From Patagioenas fasciata (taxonomy: Eukaryota; Chordata; Aves; Columbiformes; Columbidae): a stretch of 64,000 bases of DNA. The notes beneath the pieces are model-generated. The model made no database searches and was not told the DNA's origin. It worked only from the letters and a program-made list of their open reading frames with translations. Each line of letters begins with the position of its first letter. The first letter of the stretch is position 1. Location: NCBI RefSeq assembly GCF_037038585.1, contig NC_092520.1, positions 63,012,001 through 63,076,000 of the forward strand, given 5' to 3'. Both the position numbers and the translations under genes were made by a program. Of the stretch, positions 1 through 12,682 are shown piece after piece.

Positions 1-59
1 TGAAGACATCATATTTATCAGAAAGAAAGATGAAGCTTTTGATGAAAAGAATGAGAGAA

Positions 60-320
60 AATAGTACAACATTTTAAACTAGAAGAGAGGAGATTCAGCC
101 TGGACATGAGGAAGAAACATTTTCCAATGAGGGTGGTGAAACACTGGCCCAGGTTGCCCAGAGAGGTGGGAGATGCCCCATCCCTGGAGACATTCCAGGC
201 CAGGCTGAACGGGGCTCTGAGCAACCTGATCTAGTTGCAGATGTCCCTGCTCATTGCAGGGGGTTGGACTAGATGACTTTGAAGATCTCTTCCAACCCAA
301 ACTATCCTACAATTCTAACA
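60..320 (+). mobile_element. CR1 LINE 3' fragment
   Basis: This fragment encodes the end of the CR1 second frame (RLDRALSNLI-like, followed by WLQMSLLIAGG-like sequence, here with changes) and then the 3' end: ggttggactagatgac, a cttccaaccca segment and a short attctaaca tail. It is truncated at the 5' side. It belongs to the same subfamily as the copies near 12.1, 33.2 and 42.2 kb, which all share the ctcattgcaggg segment. Confidence 0.88.
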
Positions 321-2949
321 TTGTGCACAGACCTATATTGTGGGCCAGGAGCTGGAGCCTCTGCCACCTTGTCTTCCGTGCAAGGCGTGAGTTCCCACAC
401 TGGTATGGCCGTGTTTACTGCCGCTGTAGTGCCTGGAGGTGTGCGGCTGGGCACAGCAGCAGTACCACACCAACCCAAAATACATCTGTGCTATGGGCTC
501 TAGGGAGAAACAAAGCTTTTCCTACAGAGCTGAGCCTGGTCCAAGAGACATATATGGGATGTCATCTGCCTCAGTGCACAGACTTCATGTCCTGGGACCT
601 TGATATGAAAGACTCAATCACTGACCAGATATGACCATTATTGTGCATCAAAGTGTCTACGAGGGGTGTCCTACACCACAGGTTTTCTGACCCACACCAC
701 AGGCAGGCTTGGGACTGTTTTGGGAAAAGGCCCTCTGTAGCAGGCTGCTGGTGGACATGATGTTCCTTTCTCACTTCAGGATCCTAGAGGGTACAAGTCA
801 CTGGCAAAGTTGCGGAGCAGGAGAAGGGCACTTCAATGGTGTTGCAAAAATAGCAGCTGTGAGCCTTGTGGTGGGGTAGCATGAGCCAAGGATTGAATGA
901 GTGAGTCCGTCTTCTCATGTGCCCCGGGAGGTCATGGAGCAGAGTTGCCTAGAGGGCCACAGGGGCCTGTCCCACCCCAGAGTCCATGCAAACCAGGAGT
1001 GGGTGTTCTTCTGGATCGTGGCGGTCTGCCTGTGAAGCCACAGTTTATCCATTTGCTGAATTTTATCTGCTTTATGCTAATAGAGAGCTGTTTCTGCAAC
1101 TTCTGAATTTATTTAGCCCAAAGCAAGACCAACCAGTTCTCCTGCGTACACTGCAAGCCTACTGTACAAAGCAAGAGTGAAGATGAACATAAATGAACAC
1201 AAGGAACAGGTGCTGCTCTAGAAGACTGGGAATTGGGCCTAAACTGTTATTCACATGCATGAGCGCAATTCCCACTGATTTCATCTCACATCTCTGACTA
1301 TCTACATGCACGGTGTCTTATCACCCAGTCCATGCCATCCTTCTGTGCCTGGTTCTGCTGTCAGATGAACCCCTACAGCTTTTACCAAAGCAAATGGGAA
1401 TTTCAAATATGCTTTATGTGATATTTTAAGTCAGTAAGTCGTGTTTTCACAAGATCCAGTACAACTGGGGATTCGTTTTGTTGTAATAGTGGATCTTGAT
1501 TTTTCCTAAGGTTCCCATGATGCATATGTTACCAGGCTTTTACGGGATTTGACACATTAAATTACTTTATATGGTTCCCTCTGTGACTACGGAATGTCTT
1601 GCGCACAGTAACTGGGTAACTGCAGATTTGCTCATCATACCATGGAGAAAGTATAAGACAATTGCTAAATATACCAAAAAGGAAAATAAAATTGGTGTCT
1701 GTAAGGTGGAATTGCTAGCTAAAATGCTTAAAATATGAATATAATAGGATGTTTGCAATTAAAAAATATAAGTATTTACATAAGGGTAGAATCAAAGATT
1801 AAAGTCAAGGCAGATAGATACCTTGAGACATTCATAGGAAGAATTTGTCTTTGCTTGTGTCCTGTTACCCACTAGAGCAAGGATCTGTTTACATTCACCT
1901 GCCTTACGTCAGATTAACTTCCAGTATTAACTCCTCACCATTTATCTCTGTGTTGTGACCCAAGATGTAGATTTCCTACCGTTGAAAGACCAGACACTGA
2001 CCCACCATCCTCAGGCATCCCCACTCCTTTTCCCACGATGCCATCCAAGGAAAGAACAAGAGTACAGGGAGCAGAAGTCCTATTAGACATTTCCTTGTCG
2101 CTACCCCAGCAGAACTTGTGTTTATTTTGCAGATGATGAGCTGATCCTTTCAGCAGGAGAGCAAAGGAGTAGCATTAGCAGTGAGGGTAGTGGCACCAGT
2201 AGCTGGCGTAATCTTGTCTCTCTGTTGTGCAGGAATGAGACCTACAAGGGTTATGTCTCAGCCTCATGAAAGCTACAAAATAAAAGAGACAGCTAGCATC
2301 TAGTGGCAGAGAAAGAGAGGGAAAGAAAAGGAGGTTAAAGAAAAAAAGCCTTCTATGAATGGAAAGTTGTAGAAGGATACTGCAGCAGGGTTGTCAGAGC
2401 AGTCTGGGCAAACTCTGCTCATTTCAGCCTTTATCTAAACCTCCGTGGTACACATCTCTGCCGCATGAGAAAAGCTCTTTCGTATCAGTTAAGGAACAGT
2501 CCTTATATCCGTTAATTAGAACAGAGGAGGATGCTCTGAATGGTGAGAGGCTCCAGCTGTACTATAGTACATGCAGCCCCAAGGATTATCCTTCTTTTTT
2601 TTTTTTTTTTTCTTAGAGTTTGTCTCCATCCCACTTTAGAAAGGCACTGTATTGCTCCAGAGATGATGCTGTATCTTTCCGAGTGCTCACTTGGCTCTTC
2701 TCTGGGCTCACGAGCTCCTGAGGCTGTTGTCTGCTGCTGGTATCATTGCTCCCTGCAGTTTGATTGCCTTAGTGAACTGCACCTTCCATCCATACTGGCT
2801 TCACATGGATGCAGCAGCTGTGGAGAGGTGCATTAGGTGGAAAAAAAATCATTTAAACAGGTTCATGGATTCCCAGCCCCTTTTCTGTGCTCACCATTGG
2901 GCACCATGTAGACAAAGCGCTACCTACTGGTGTTCACCTGGGCTGTGGT
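321..2949. other. Unassigned intergenic sequence
   Basis: I recognise no gene or named repeat here. A T-run at about 2595-2611 is the only clear simple repeat. Open frames are short (up to 110 codons) and have no recognisable domains. Confidence 0.5.
2595..2611. repeat. Poly-T run
   Basis: A run of about 17 T residues, with no retroposon attached that I can recognise. Confidence 0.8.
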
Positions 2950-3440
2950 ACATTACCCCTTGTCCTATCACAACAGGCCCTGCTAAAAGGTCTGTGCCCA
3001 TCTTTCTTACAGGCCCCTTTTAAGTACTGAAAGGCTGCAACAAGGTCTCCCTGCAGCCTTCTCTTCTGCAGGCTGAACAAGCCCCACTCTCTCAGCCTGT
3101 CCTCACAGCAGAGCTGTTCCAGCCCTCTGATCATTTTTGTGGCCTCCTCTGGCCCCTCTCCAACAGGTCCATGTCTTTCCCACACTGAGGGCTCCAGAGC
3201 TGGACACAGGACTCCAGGTGGGGTCTCACCAGAGCAGAGCAGAGGGGCAGAATCACCTCCCTTGACCTGCTGGCCACGCTGCTTTTGATACAGCCCAGGA
3301 TAGGATCTGCTTTCTGGGCTGCAAGTGCACGTTGTTGGCTCATGTCCATCCACCAGTACTCCCATGTCCCTCTCAGCAGGGCTACTCTCAATCCCTTCAT
3401 CCCCCAGCCTGTATTGATACTGGGGGTTGCCCCAGTAGAG
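2950..3440 (-). mobile_element. CR1 LINE fragment, lacking its 3' tail
   Basis: Reverse-complement CR1 coding sequence. In the antisense reading, cattaccccttgtcctatc and the ggtctcaccagagcagag segment are diagnostic. The encoded fragment includes ALVRPHLESCVQLWSPQ and an ERDMGVLVD motif. Unlike most copies here it lacks the 3' terminal repeat, so the side near 2950 has been lost by deletion or a later break. The frame is broken. Confidence 0.85.
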
Positions 3441-4625
3441 GATGCTTTGCTTCAAAGGTGAAATTTTACTTTGTGGTACACCTGATGCACCAGCAAGTTG
3501 TTGTCAAACCAGAGCCCTTTGCACAAACGTTAGACATGGAAAAGTTTTCACAAGGTCTGGCAGCAACCTTAATTCTTGAAATAGGGCTCCTCTGGCTCCT
3601 GCTCCCCTGTCCCTGTCCCCCCACATGGAGAGCACAGCTCAACTGTTTTTTCACTCATGCAATAGGGTATGTTCAAGTGATCCATAGTCCTTTATGAACC
3701 ATAACTTTAATTTTCAGTCTGGGGGTGCAGAGACAGGCTGGAAAGAGAGTTGATCTACCACATCTTTTCCCTTAATTCCTCTCTTCAGCTCTCCCGGCCT
3801 CTCTCTCTGACCAGAAAGCAATGAGAGTCCGCAAGTTTGTAACCCCCAACCCACTGGGTTTGAGCTACTGATGTATTCCTGTCAATTGTTTGTACAGCCT
3901 TATTTGTTTGTTTGTTTGTTTTCCTGAACCAGGTTCTATATAAGTTTTCCCTTTCTTAGAACTAACCAGTTCAGCAAACAGTTAGTATTAGGATAGGTGC
4001 TTTAACGACATGCGTATGGCTGGGGTTGGTCTGAACAGACAGGTCACCCTTTGAATACTCATGGTTTTCGTCCAGCTCTGCTCAAGCAGCTTCGCTCATG
4101 CCTCTACCTCTTTCTTTCTCTGCAATGTGCTAGGAAAATAAAATTTTAAAAATAGCAGTGTTGTTAGGATGAATGAAACACACTATTTTTAGAACAGTTG
4201 AAAAATATCAATACTTGAAGACCAAGAACTTATTACCTGAGAATTTCAGGGTGGTCTGAAAAAACAAGTTTATCCTTCTCCATCTCTATTTAAAAGTGAC
4301 GGCTGAAGTACAGAAGTGGTGTTAATGTGTTCAGGGTGATACAGAAAGTCAATGGGAGGCTGTGGATGGAGCAAGCTGGGAACTTACAGCGTGTTCAGAA
4401 GAGGGAACAGAAGAAGGTGGCTGATGTTTTTCGTAGCCAACATGTTTTAAAATGGGACTGTTGCTACATTTTTCCCTTTAGCTTGAGTTTTGGCTAAAAT
4501 ATATATATTTGTTTTCAATTTAAAACACTGTTTAGCAAGCAGGACACTTACAGAAAGGGTTGGCTGGCAGCCCTAAGGAGTGATGCCTTCTCCCTCAGCC
4601 TAGGGACAGTTTCTCCAAACATTCA
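3441..4625. other. Unassigned intergenic sequence
   Basis: No gene is recognised. A (TTTG)n run lies at about 3902-3922 and an AT-rich stretch near 4500. Nothing else is supported. Confidence 0.5.
3902..3922. repeat. (TTTG)n microsatellite
   Basis: Four to five TTTG units within unassigned sequence. Confidence 0.8.
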
Positions 4626-4847
4626 GGAGAGTTTTATATTGGATATTAAGCAAAATTTCTTCACAGAAAGGGTTGTCAGGCATTGGAACAGGCTGCCCAG
4701 GGAAGTGGTGGAGTCACCATCCCTGGAGGTGTTTAAAAAATGCGTAGATGATGTTCCGAGGCACATGGTTTAGTGACAGTGTTAGGCTAATGGTTGGACT
4801 TGATGACCTTGAGGGTCTCTTCCAACCAAAATAATTCTAAGATTCTG
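4626..4847 (+). mobile_element. CR1 LINE 3' fragment (second subfamily)
   Basis: It begins near a tattggatattaagcaaaa segment and ends with gacttgatgaccttgagggtctcttccaacc plus the short attctaagattctg tail (given here in pieces of a known 3' end). It belongs to the CR1 group with the motif [17 protein letters not shown], unlike the copy at the left edge. Confidence 0.87.
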
Positions 4848-6026
4848 TGCTGCCTGTCCTGCCTGGAAGAGGCAAGCACCTCCTGCCCTCCCCATGTGGT
4901 GGTGGCCAGGCTCTCCTGTCAGCAGTGATGCTGCAACATGAGGCACCCAGGAAAACCACCTGTTGTTGGGCTCTGATCTTCAATTATTTATGATCTTTTC
5001 TCAAGCTTGAGCTGCTGGTCCCTCCACAGATGCCTCTGTAGCTTTGGTGTTATTACTGCTCCTCTGGAGCCTTTTATATGCCTCGTTCATATTCTTGGGG
5101 AAGTTGCTAAATTAAAATAAATTCTGTAAATACCGTGGATAATATTATATACAGCTTCAGTGACATGGCCTGAAGCTTTTATTGGCAACTGTTATCTCTG
5201 ACTGCAGATTCTTTTTAGTGCATGATTCCTTCCCACTAGCATGGTTATGGAGAGACTATTGCTGAGGCAATAATTTTTTCATATACCTGTTTATGATTTT
5301 GTTCCTTCAGCCCATGGGAGACGAGTATCACTACCTGAGAAGGGTGTTCAGAGCCAGGTGCCCAGCTTGAAAGTGTGCTGAAATTTTGATATGGGGAGAG
5401 GATGAAGCAGGAGCTGCTGGATGAAATTCTCCAATTTGTGCTGTGCAGAATTCATGGCCTGAGGGCTTTCCCCTGGCATTTTTTTCAGTCTCCTGCTTTC
5501 TGCGCTAGCAGCACACGGGCGGGTGTTTGATGCTTGATAATGACTGCCAATAGTGACTCCTAGATGCTGTCCTGCTGTTCACTAACATGGAAGAGACACG
5601 ACGAAAGCCTGATTCACACTTCCACGGCAAGTTTCTTCATGTCTCTGACCACACTGAGGGCTCTGCCAAGAGTAGGCAAAAGAGAGGTACTGTCCGTTTA
5701 AGATATCACTTTTTAATATGCTTCCCAGATCTTACATGGCAGAGTGATGTAAAAAAATACATTTACCTGGAGACCTTTGTTCGCAAGAACAGTTATGAGC
5801 TTGGGGACGTAGTTGCAGAAGATCGTCAGGCCAGAGCTCTGCCTCTTGAAGCAGGGATCAGACCTGCCAGCAAGTGACCAGCACAAGTCTCTGCTCTCAT
5901 CTAAAGCCCCTTTGCTGGCTCAAACGCCTGCCAGAAATTTCGCCAGGATGGCTCCAAGATGCCAGAGGTCATGACCGATTGTGCCAAAGCCACCAGTGCC
6001 TTTGCTGTGCCCACCTTGCACCTCCT
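4848..6026. other. Unassigned intergenic sequence
   Basis: No gene or repeat is recognised. A 96-codon plus-strand open frame at 5587-5877 shows no domain, no signal peptide and no family I know. Confidence 0.45.
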
Positions 6027-6080
6027 TGGTGGACTTGATGATCTTAAGGGTCTTTTCCAACCTAAATTATTCTATGATTC
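6027..6080 (+). mobile_element. CR1 LINE terminal stub
   Basis: About 54 bases match only the last part of a CR1 3' end (ggacttgatgatcttaaggg, then tcttttccaacct, then a tctatgattc tail). This is a very short 5'-truncated insertion or an old remnant. Confidence 0.7.
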
Positions 6081-9000
6081 CTCTCTTTATTTTGCTCCGC
6101 GGCTTGCTGAGCCCTGGCATCCTTCCAGCTTTACAACCCAGGGCTTTTACTGGAAATGCAAACTATAGTGCTGTGTAACACTTACTAATGTTCTAGGTAC
6201 AACAAAATAAATTACATAATGTATTCACCTGTTCTCTGATGAAAACCTACTGGTTTGAACTGGCCTCATTTTCTCTTTGTCTGCAGCTCTTTGATTGCAT
6301 CCTATTTAATTTCCCCTTTCACTGAGAAACTGCACTTTCAAATGCGAGCGTTGTTAGTGTGCTCGGCCTAATTAGTTATAATAATCTTTGTTGAGGGAGG
6401 CTGAATTCAGACAAATCCAGTAAAAACTGATTATTTTTTTTTTTTTCCTCCCATTAGCCTTGTCTGTCAGGCTGGCTTTTTGTTGTTACAGTGCCAAACA
6501 CATCTGGTAAAATTTCCATAATCCTAAGGCCACTGGTAGGGACAGCCAGCATGGAAAGTGCCCAGCAGCACGTGAAGGGGGATGAAGGCAGGGACAGGCA
6601 CTGTCCTCCAGCCAGAGGCAGCCAGCAGAGACCTTACACCGAGGCTTAGTGCCTGCTGTACTCCTTCCAGGGGGGACATTACGGCATTTCATTCACAACA
6701 CCTGAAGTGTTTCACCACCCACCTGCTGGGAAGACACATCAACAGAGATTTTAGGTGCCCCCAGACAAAGCAGCACCCTGTTCCACTCAGCAGACGACAC
6801 CGCTACCCCGCAGTGGCACAGTCTCCTCCACCTGCTTTGGCACTGCCCAGGCTGGATGTTTTTACAGCTGTTAACTTTCTGTGGGGTTTATTTGCACTCA
6901 TATTTTCCTTACTTGATTTCTCAATTGTTGCCCTTCCTGCAAATACTTTTTGTGGAGCTTTACACCCTTGGCTTGACAGAGCGTTTTCCATACTTATGCA
7001 ACCAATCCTCCCTGTGAGAGTTACCAGGATGGCACAGAGGTGCTGAGCCCACCGCTGGACCCATCACAGATTTGTCCCCTCGAGTCCCACTGTACAACCA
7101 AACCAGTGGCCAGGCAACCCTCTGAAAGATGTTTTCTTGCAAAAACAGCATGTCATCTACTACATAACTGCACCCTTCAGCATTCCATATCTGATGTGTA
7201 ACTGTGCCCTGGGTTGGACCCAGCAGATGATCCAGCTCTGGCTGGATCTGGCCCTGCTCTTCAGGAAAGCACACTGAAGCCAGCGTCCCATCCTTCTGAG
7301 GCTTTGGACACTTGAGAAGGATCAGACTTGCAGGGCAAGCCAGCAGCAGCTCTGTTGGCTGTGCAAAGGCAAGTGATACGCGTGCGAACTGTGGGTCACG
7401 TTATGGGGGCTTTTCCTGGGATTCAAGAAAGCTTTATAAATCAACCATAGAGAAAAATGGCTGTAGTTTTTCAAGGCTTGCTGTGTATGAAGATGGCATT
7501 TACCCAGAGAAGCGCTGTTTCCACAGTATACAGAGAACTGGAATATACTGTTAGAGTTCTTGTAGCTGAAAATTACCATTACTGTTCAATTGCATACAGA
7601 CATCTTAAATTATTAATGGTATTTCTGCCTGAGGGTAAACATTGTAGATTCACATTCTGGGATTTTTAAGAGCTCTTTGATTGCTCACAACTAGGACTGT
7701 TAAATACAGTTATTTGCTTTATACATCTTAAATGGATCAATATCAACCAAAGAACTATCACGGGGATAGAGAGTGAGAGTAAAGGAGTAGCAATAAAGCT
7801 ACCACCAGTATCCCTTGTGTCTTAAGGGATTTCTAAAGCTCACTGAGGTTTTGTTCCTTAACTTAACTGTAACCTTGTCACTGACCATCCCCTGAATCCT
7901 CAGTGAAATTCATGCAGTTGCACCCAGCACATATGCTTTAAGCGAAAACCAAGCTGTCACCTTAAATCAAACCTTTTCCAGCTGCTTAACTTGTCTGGGA
8001 AAAAGAACTGTAAAGATGCTCTCCTTTTTCTGATGGGAAGCAGGTTGTCAAAGGCTACTTTGAAAGAAAGCCCCATTTTTCACTTTTCTCTTGAAAAACA
8101 AGACTTTGCAGACTAAAGTTTCCACAAGTGAGTAGCAGGCATTACACACAAGCAATGTGATGTCCTGCGGAGCAGTTCGAGAACCAGCCCCAGACCTGCA
8201 CACACCATTGCCTTCACAGTCATGGAGGTCCCACATGTTTTCCAGAGTACCAGAAGTCTGCAGCCTACGAACTGGGAAGGAGGACACCAAGCATTCACAC
8301 ACAGCCCTTGCATCAGGGATGCTGTCCTGGGCAGTCTGACGAGCTCTTGATCACCCAGAGGACTCATCCTTGTGCTTCGCTCTCCATATGGGAAGCTACA
8401 TTTCACTCCAGGGTCCGAATGGCTTCTTTTTGAAAAGACACACCGCTAGAGAGGGAACACCAGGCTTTGATCTGCCTCTTCGTCTTCCTGCTTCGGTTTG
8501 TTCAGGCACCTGTGTCCATTGCTTTTGTTCTTTCTGCTCTCCTCCTCTCACCAGCTTCTTAACATCGGCTACTGCATAGGAAAAGTCACGCTGAGGTGGA
8601 AGAACCTGCTTTGCCTTCTCCTTTCCAGGTTCCCGTTTCTGCTATTCCTCCTTTTGCAGCTGTCTTGGGTTAAGGTTTCATAAAGTGGCATGAGCCAACG
8701 TGACAGCTCGCTGCTGCCAAAAGGGGGCGGTTCCCACCCCAAGTCCTGGCCAAAGTTCCCCCCACCATCTCTGCTAGGTATGCCACGCATGGGGCTCCCA
8801 TCTGAGTAGAGGCAGTGAGTAGGTTTTCCATTTCAGTAGGCAAATGGACACGGGAGAATGTCTGAAGAGGCAATAGCTGTGCAAGGGGGCAGTGGGATGG
8901 TGCAGACAGAAGCAGAAGTAAGACCAGCTCATTTTTTTCAGCTGTAGGCAGCTTCTACCAGCTCAGTCACACGTAAAGCTTCAGGCACAACCTGCAGCTC

Positions 9001-9450
9001 CACTTTCTGCCTCATGCAAGTGCTTCTCAGCTGCCACCTCTCTCCATGCAGAAGGGCAGAGCCTTTGGGGTGGCACCTCAACGTGCTGCGTGCTGTGCAT
9101 GCAGCCAGCTGCCCATGCTCGCAGGAGAAATTCAGGTGAGAATTTCAAGCCCTCCGTTTTGGCAAGATGGTGATATTTGCTGTTACAAACCCAGCCATGC
9201 AGAAAGGAAAGCTCTTCTCCAAACAAAACAGACACATAAGCAGATTTGTGTAGCTTAGAAAAGTACTTATCTTACACCCTGATTCTGAAGTACTGTTCAT
9301 TTTAATTCTTAGAAGTAAAATAACTTTCTGTTCAGGTATCCCATTGAAACAAGAGACCAACACAACTATTTTATTTTTAATCCAGGCTAAACCTACGCAG
9401 ACACTGGCATACCCTTTCTCATACAAAGAGTCATTCTCACTGAACTAAGT
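6081..9450. other. Unassigned intergenic sequence
   Basis: I find no gene, RNA gene or classified repeat in 3.4 kb. Several open frames reach 154 codons (6582-7046, plus) but resemble no family and lack recognisable motifs. A T-run lies near 6433-6446. Confidence 0.45.
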
Positions 9451-9800
9451 CACAGAATCACAGAATCATTTCAGTTGGAAGACACCATCAAGATCATCGA
9501 GTCCAACCATAACCTAACTCTAGCACTAAACCATGTCCTTAAGAACCTCGTCTAAACGCCTTTTAAATGCCTCCAGGGATGGTGACTCCACCACTGCCCT
9601 GGGCAGCCTGTTCCAATGCCTGACAACCCTTTCCATCAGGAATGTTTTCCTAATATTCAATCTAAACCTCCCCTTGTGCAAATTGAGGCCATTTCCTCTC
9701 ATCCTCTCACTTGTTCCCTGGGAGAAGAGACCAAGCCCCTCCATGCTACAACCTCCTTTCAGGTGGTTGTAGAGAGCGATAAGGTCTCCTCTCAGCCTCA
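9451..9800 (-). mobile_element. CR1 LINE 3' fragment
   Basis: The 3' repeat (cacagaatcacagaatcatt) sits at the low end, so the element points left. The antisense translation contains the C-terminal end [20 protein letters not shown], then [19 protein letters not shown] and [19 protein letters not shown]. The terminal part of the frame is open for over 100 codons, which suggests modest age. Confidence 0.9.
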
Positions 9801-10162
9801 TACCATTGCTATCTATTCCATTAAACCTACACATTTCTGCATGCATCCTCACTGCCTTCTGACTTTCCAACGTCAGAAAACTTCAGCGCTGAAGTAATGA
9901 AGATGGTAATTTACTGTGTCCTATAGGAAAAAGAAAAGATTAACCTTCTAGCGTTGTGCATAGAAGTGTTGTTATATTTGATGCTTTGTTTGCCACAAAC
10001 AGTATCTTTATACAAGCATGTTTCACAATATGTTAATCTTAAATCAAGCATGTAATTATTAAGACTGATGTAATACACCTAGAATCACAGCACAATAATT
10101 AGTCTTCCTAGTGTCACTAGTTCAGAGCATTTAAAAAAGAATGGGGCTATTCAGACATATGA
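9801..10162. other. Unassigned sequence
   Basis: AT-rich sequence with no recognised gene or repeat, lying between a CR1 copy and the possible mariner-like element. Confidence 0.45.
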
Positions 10163-10772
10163 TACAGTGTGTCCACAAGTCCCAAACAGTAAATCTGATA
10201 ACTCTGTCCATCCCGATGTCACCAAAGATGTGGTCTGATATAATATACCCAAATGTATTTAGGATTTGAAAATGAGAATGTGTTAATAAGATTTTGAGTC
10301 TGAATAGATTGGATGGAGTTTCAAAGTTAGACTTTGAACCAGATATTAAGTGAATTCTGTGTTACTTTACAGTGTGGCCCATACACAGTGAGCAAGTACA
10401 GCATAAGGTTCAAAGGTAATAAAATAATAATAGCACAAAACAACATTGATTTTGATGGAATTATCTCTTTGGAAACTTTTAGGAGGTAAAATATCACCCT
10501 GGCAAAGCATGATCATTCCAAATTCCCCAGGAAACAAAAGCATAAGGGACATTGATACTACAGGATATTTAAAAATATGGACCCAATGTGTTACAATTAC
10601 ACAAAAATTTACAAACAGTTTAATGAGTTACCAAGTTTTAGTAGCCTTTTTATAAATGTTCTATGTTCCCTCCATCTGCTGAATGCACTGTAAGAGTTTC
10701 GTTCATGGGCTTTTTGTGGTTGCAGAGGTACAGTGACTTCAAATTGGGACCATCTTTTTGAAACACCCTGTA
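10163..10772. mobile_element. Possible mariner-like non-autonomous element
   Basis: A 610-bp segment begins TACAGTGTGTCC and ends CACCCTGTA. The reverse complement of the right end reads TACAGGGTGTTTCAAAAAGA, a form typical of mariner/Tc1 inverted repeats, and both ends are bounded by TA. The two ends share only about the first ten bases, and no transposase frame is present. If real, it is a degraded deletion derivative. Identification rests on the ends alone. Confidence 0.35.
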
Positions 10773-11659
10773 CATGTTTTTTGAGGACTGAAAACTCAAA
10801 TCTGATCCCTGAAGATGTATTTAGCTAGACTTGACATTCAGGCCCAGAAGGCTATGCCAAGCCATTTGAAAGTCCAGGGCTTCATTTTCAGCCAGCCGTT
10901 CCTACATTACAAATGCACAAATGCCATTCAAAGTTGACCTAGAAAGAATTACATGACACTAATATCGTAATATGAATCCGTCTTCAGGAGTTGTTACACA
11001 GTTCTGATTTTGTCTAATACATCATGCTTGTAAAGCTGAGGTTCTGAAGTGACAGTGTAATGATTTGTTAGCACTAGAGTGCAAAAGTTATCTGACATAA
11101 GGTAGGAAAATCCAAAGCTGTGATATTTCAGCCATCTATCCAGGCTTTGAAAATAGCTACCAAAATCCCCCAAACCAAGGGGAAGTTCTTGAGCACTTTG
11201 AATCCATCATAGCCCACAGTCCGGATATCAGGGTCACCAAGGTCATGCTATCAACCATCATCAAATCAGAGGTATTGCAGACACTTTTCAGACATGTACA
11301 TGGTCTACATCCTTCAGCGGGATAATATAAATCAAACTGATTAGAGTCAAGGAGGTGATAAATGATCTCCTTAAATCACAAAACCCTCCCTCGCAAATCA
11401 CTCTCCATCAGAGATGTTTGGAAGAGTCACGGGCTGCCTGCCAGGACTTCTTTGTTAGGCGAAGCCTGAGCAGAGGGTGAGTAGAACTTGTGAGTGAAGG
11501 CAACACACACACAGGTTCAAGCAGTGATGTCTTATCAGAACTCCCAGCTCTTGTGCCCTTTGCTTATTTATCATTTCACTAAACAGTGAACATAGTCTTC
11601 TCAGCTGTGGAAAAGCAGTAGATTTTTGCCAGAGAGGCTGTTATGTTAGAGGAAATATT
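10773..11659. other. Unassigned sequence
   Basis: No gene or repeat is recognised except a short CA run near 11503-11515. The stretch leads into the retroviral relic at about 11.7 kb. Confidence 0.45.
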
Positions 11660-11689
11660 TCTCCTTTGGCTGTCCATAGCCACAGTCAT

Positions 11690-12330
11690 GCTGAGGTGCA
11701 GCTGTTCCAGTATGGCACTCTCCCTGGGCCAAAACGTCTTCAGAGATATACCTGCTCCAGCATGGCCTTATCCACAGTCACAGCCCTTTCAGAAGTAAAC
11801 CTGCTCCAACATGGCCTTACCCATGGCTGCAGTCCCTCCAGGGCTGTACCTGCTCTGTCCTGGCCTTATCCATGGCCATACGCTTTGAAGAGCTACATTA
11901 TGACCTTATGCACAGCTGCTGATGCTTTAAGGTCTACCTGCTGCAGCCTTGATTTATCCACAGTTGCAGATGATTCAAGGTGTACCTTCTCCAGCATATT
12001 GTTGGGCCACAAGCCCTTCAGAGGTATACCTGCTTTGACATGGACATAACCATGACCACAGATGATTCAGGGTGTCCTGGAATCACAGACTACTTTGGGT
12101 TGGAAGGAACCTTCAAAGGTCATCTAGACCAACTCCCTGCAATGAGCAGGGACATCTGCAACCAGATCAGGTTGCTCAGAGCCCTGTCCAGCCTGGCCTT
12201 GAATGTCTCCAGGGGTGATGCATCTCCCATCTCTCTGGGCATCCCATTCCAGTATTTTACCACCTTCATTGTAAAAAATGTACTGTTCCCACAGGGACTC
12301 ATCCACAGTTCACAGTCCCTTTGACTTGAG
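11690..12330 (-). repeat. Degenerate minisatellite in retroviral leader, split by a CR1
   Basis: About seven diverged units of 40-50 bp share the core acctgctccagcatggcc, then ttatccacag, then a tcacagccctttcag-like end. Units start near 11748, 11798, 11846 and 11937. The array is interrupted by a CR1 at 12079-12290 and seems to resume with ttcccacagggactcatcca near 12291. It adjoins the sequence next to the LTR at 12683 and is probably part of the internal region of that endogenous retrovirus. Confidence 0.55.
12079..12290 (-). mobile_element. CR1 LINE 3' fragment nested in retroviral relic
   Basis: The 3' end is at the low side (aatcacagactactttgggt), followed by the ctgcaatgagcagggacatc segment and the gcctggccttgaatgtctcc segment in antisense. 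It separates two parts of the minisatellite and so inserted after the retrovirus. Confidence 0.88.
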
Positions 12331-12682
12331 TTCACACTGGAGTTTCAGCCTGACCAGAACAGCAGCACAGAAATACCAGAGATGCCCTGGCCATCTGCCA
12401 GCCCAGGTGTGTGGCCATCACTGTTATCAAAATGTTCCCAGGCACAGCAGAGTGAGACGATAAGCAGTGCAACAGTACTGCAAACAGTGACAGCAAAAAG
12501 CAGCCACTAACAAGCACTAGACTCTAAATTACAGTAAGACAAGCAAGCGCCATGGCAAGAATGGGAGCCTGTCCATTGATAGCTAAGCAGAAATAACTGG
12601 TATAAATTTGATCTAGCACATTCCAATCAAATCTGCCATTATCTCAAATGCATTGAGCACCACATTGAGCACCAAAACGGGC
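12331..12682 (-). mobile_element. Endogenous retrovirus internal leader fragment
   Basis: Sequence directly downstream of the LTR in the minus orientation, in the place of a primer-binding site and leader. Eight bases inside the LTR edge is TGGTGCTCAATGTGG, which has the TGG start expected of a primer-binding site; a leucine-type site is possible but the match is imperfect. No gag, pol or env frame is present. This is an ancient, truncated copy. Confidence 0.5.

Noticed and set aside
254..634. 126-codon plus-strand open frame
   Set aside because: Its beginning is the CR1 3' end and the rest is unassigned sequence. No domain and no start context support a gene.
5587..5877. 96-codon open frame starting MEETRRKPDS
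   Set aside because: No recognisable family, splice structure or conserved motif. It is compatible with chance.
6582..7046. 154-codon plus-strand open frame
   Set aside because: The composition is irregular, overlapping frames are open on the other strand, and no domain is recognised.
8650..8900. Possible LTR start (tgtcttgggttaagg)
   Set aside because: No matching 3' end, internal signal or second copy was found.
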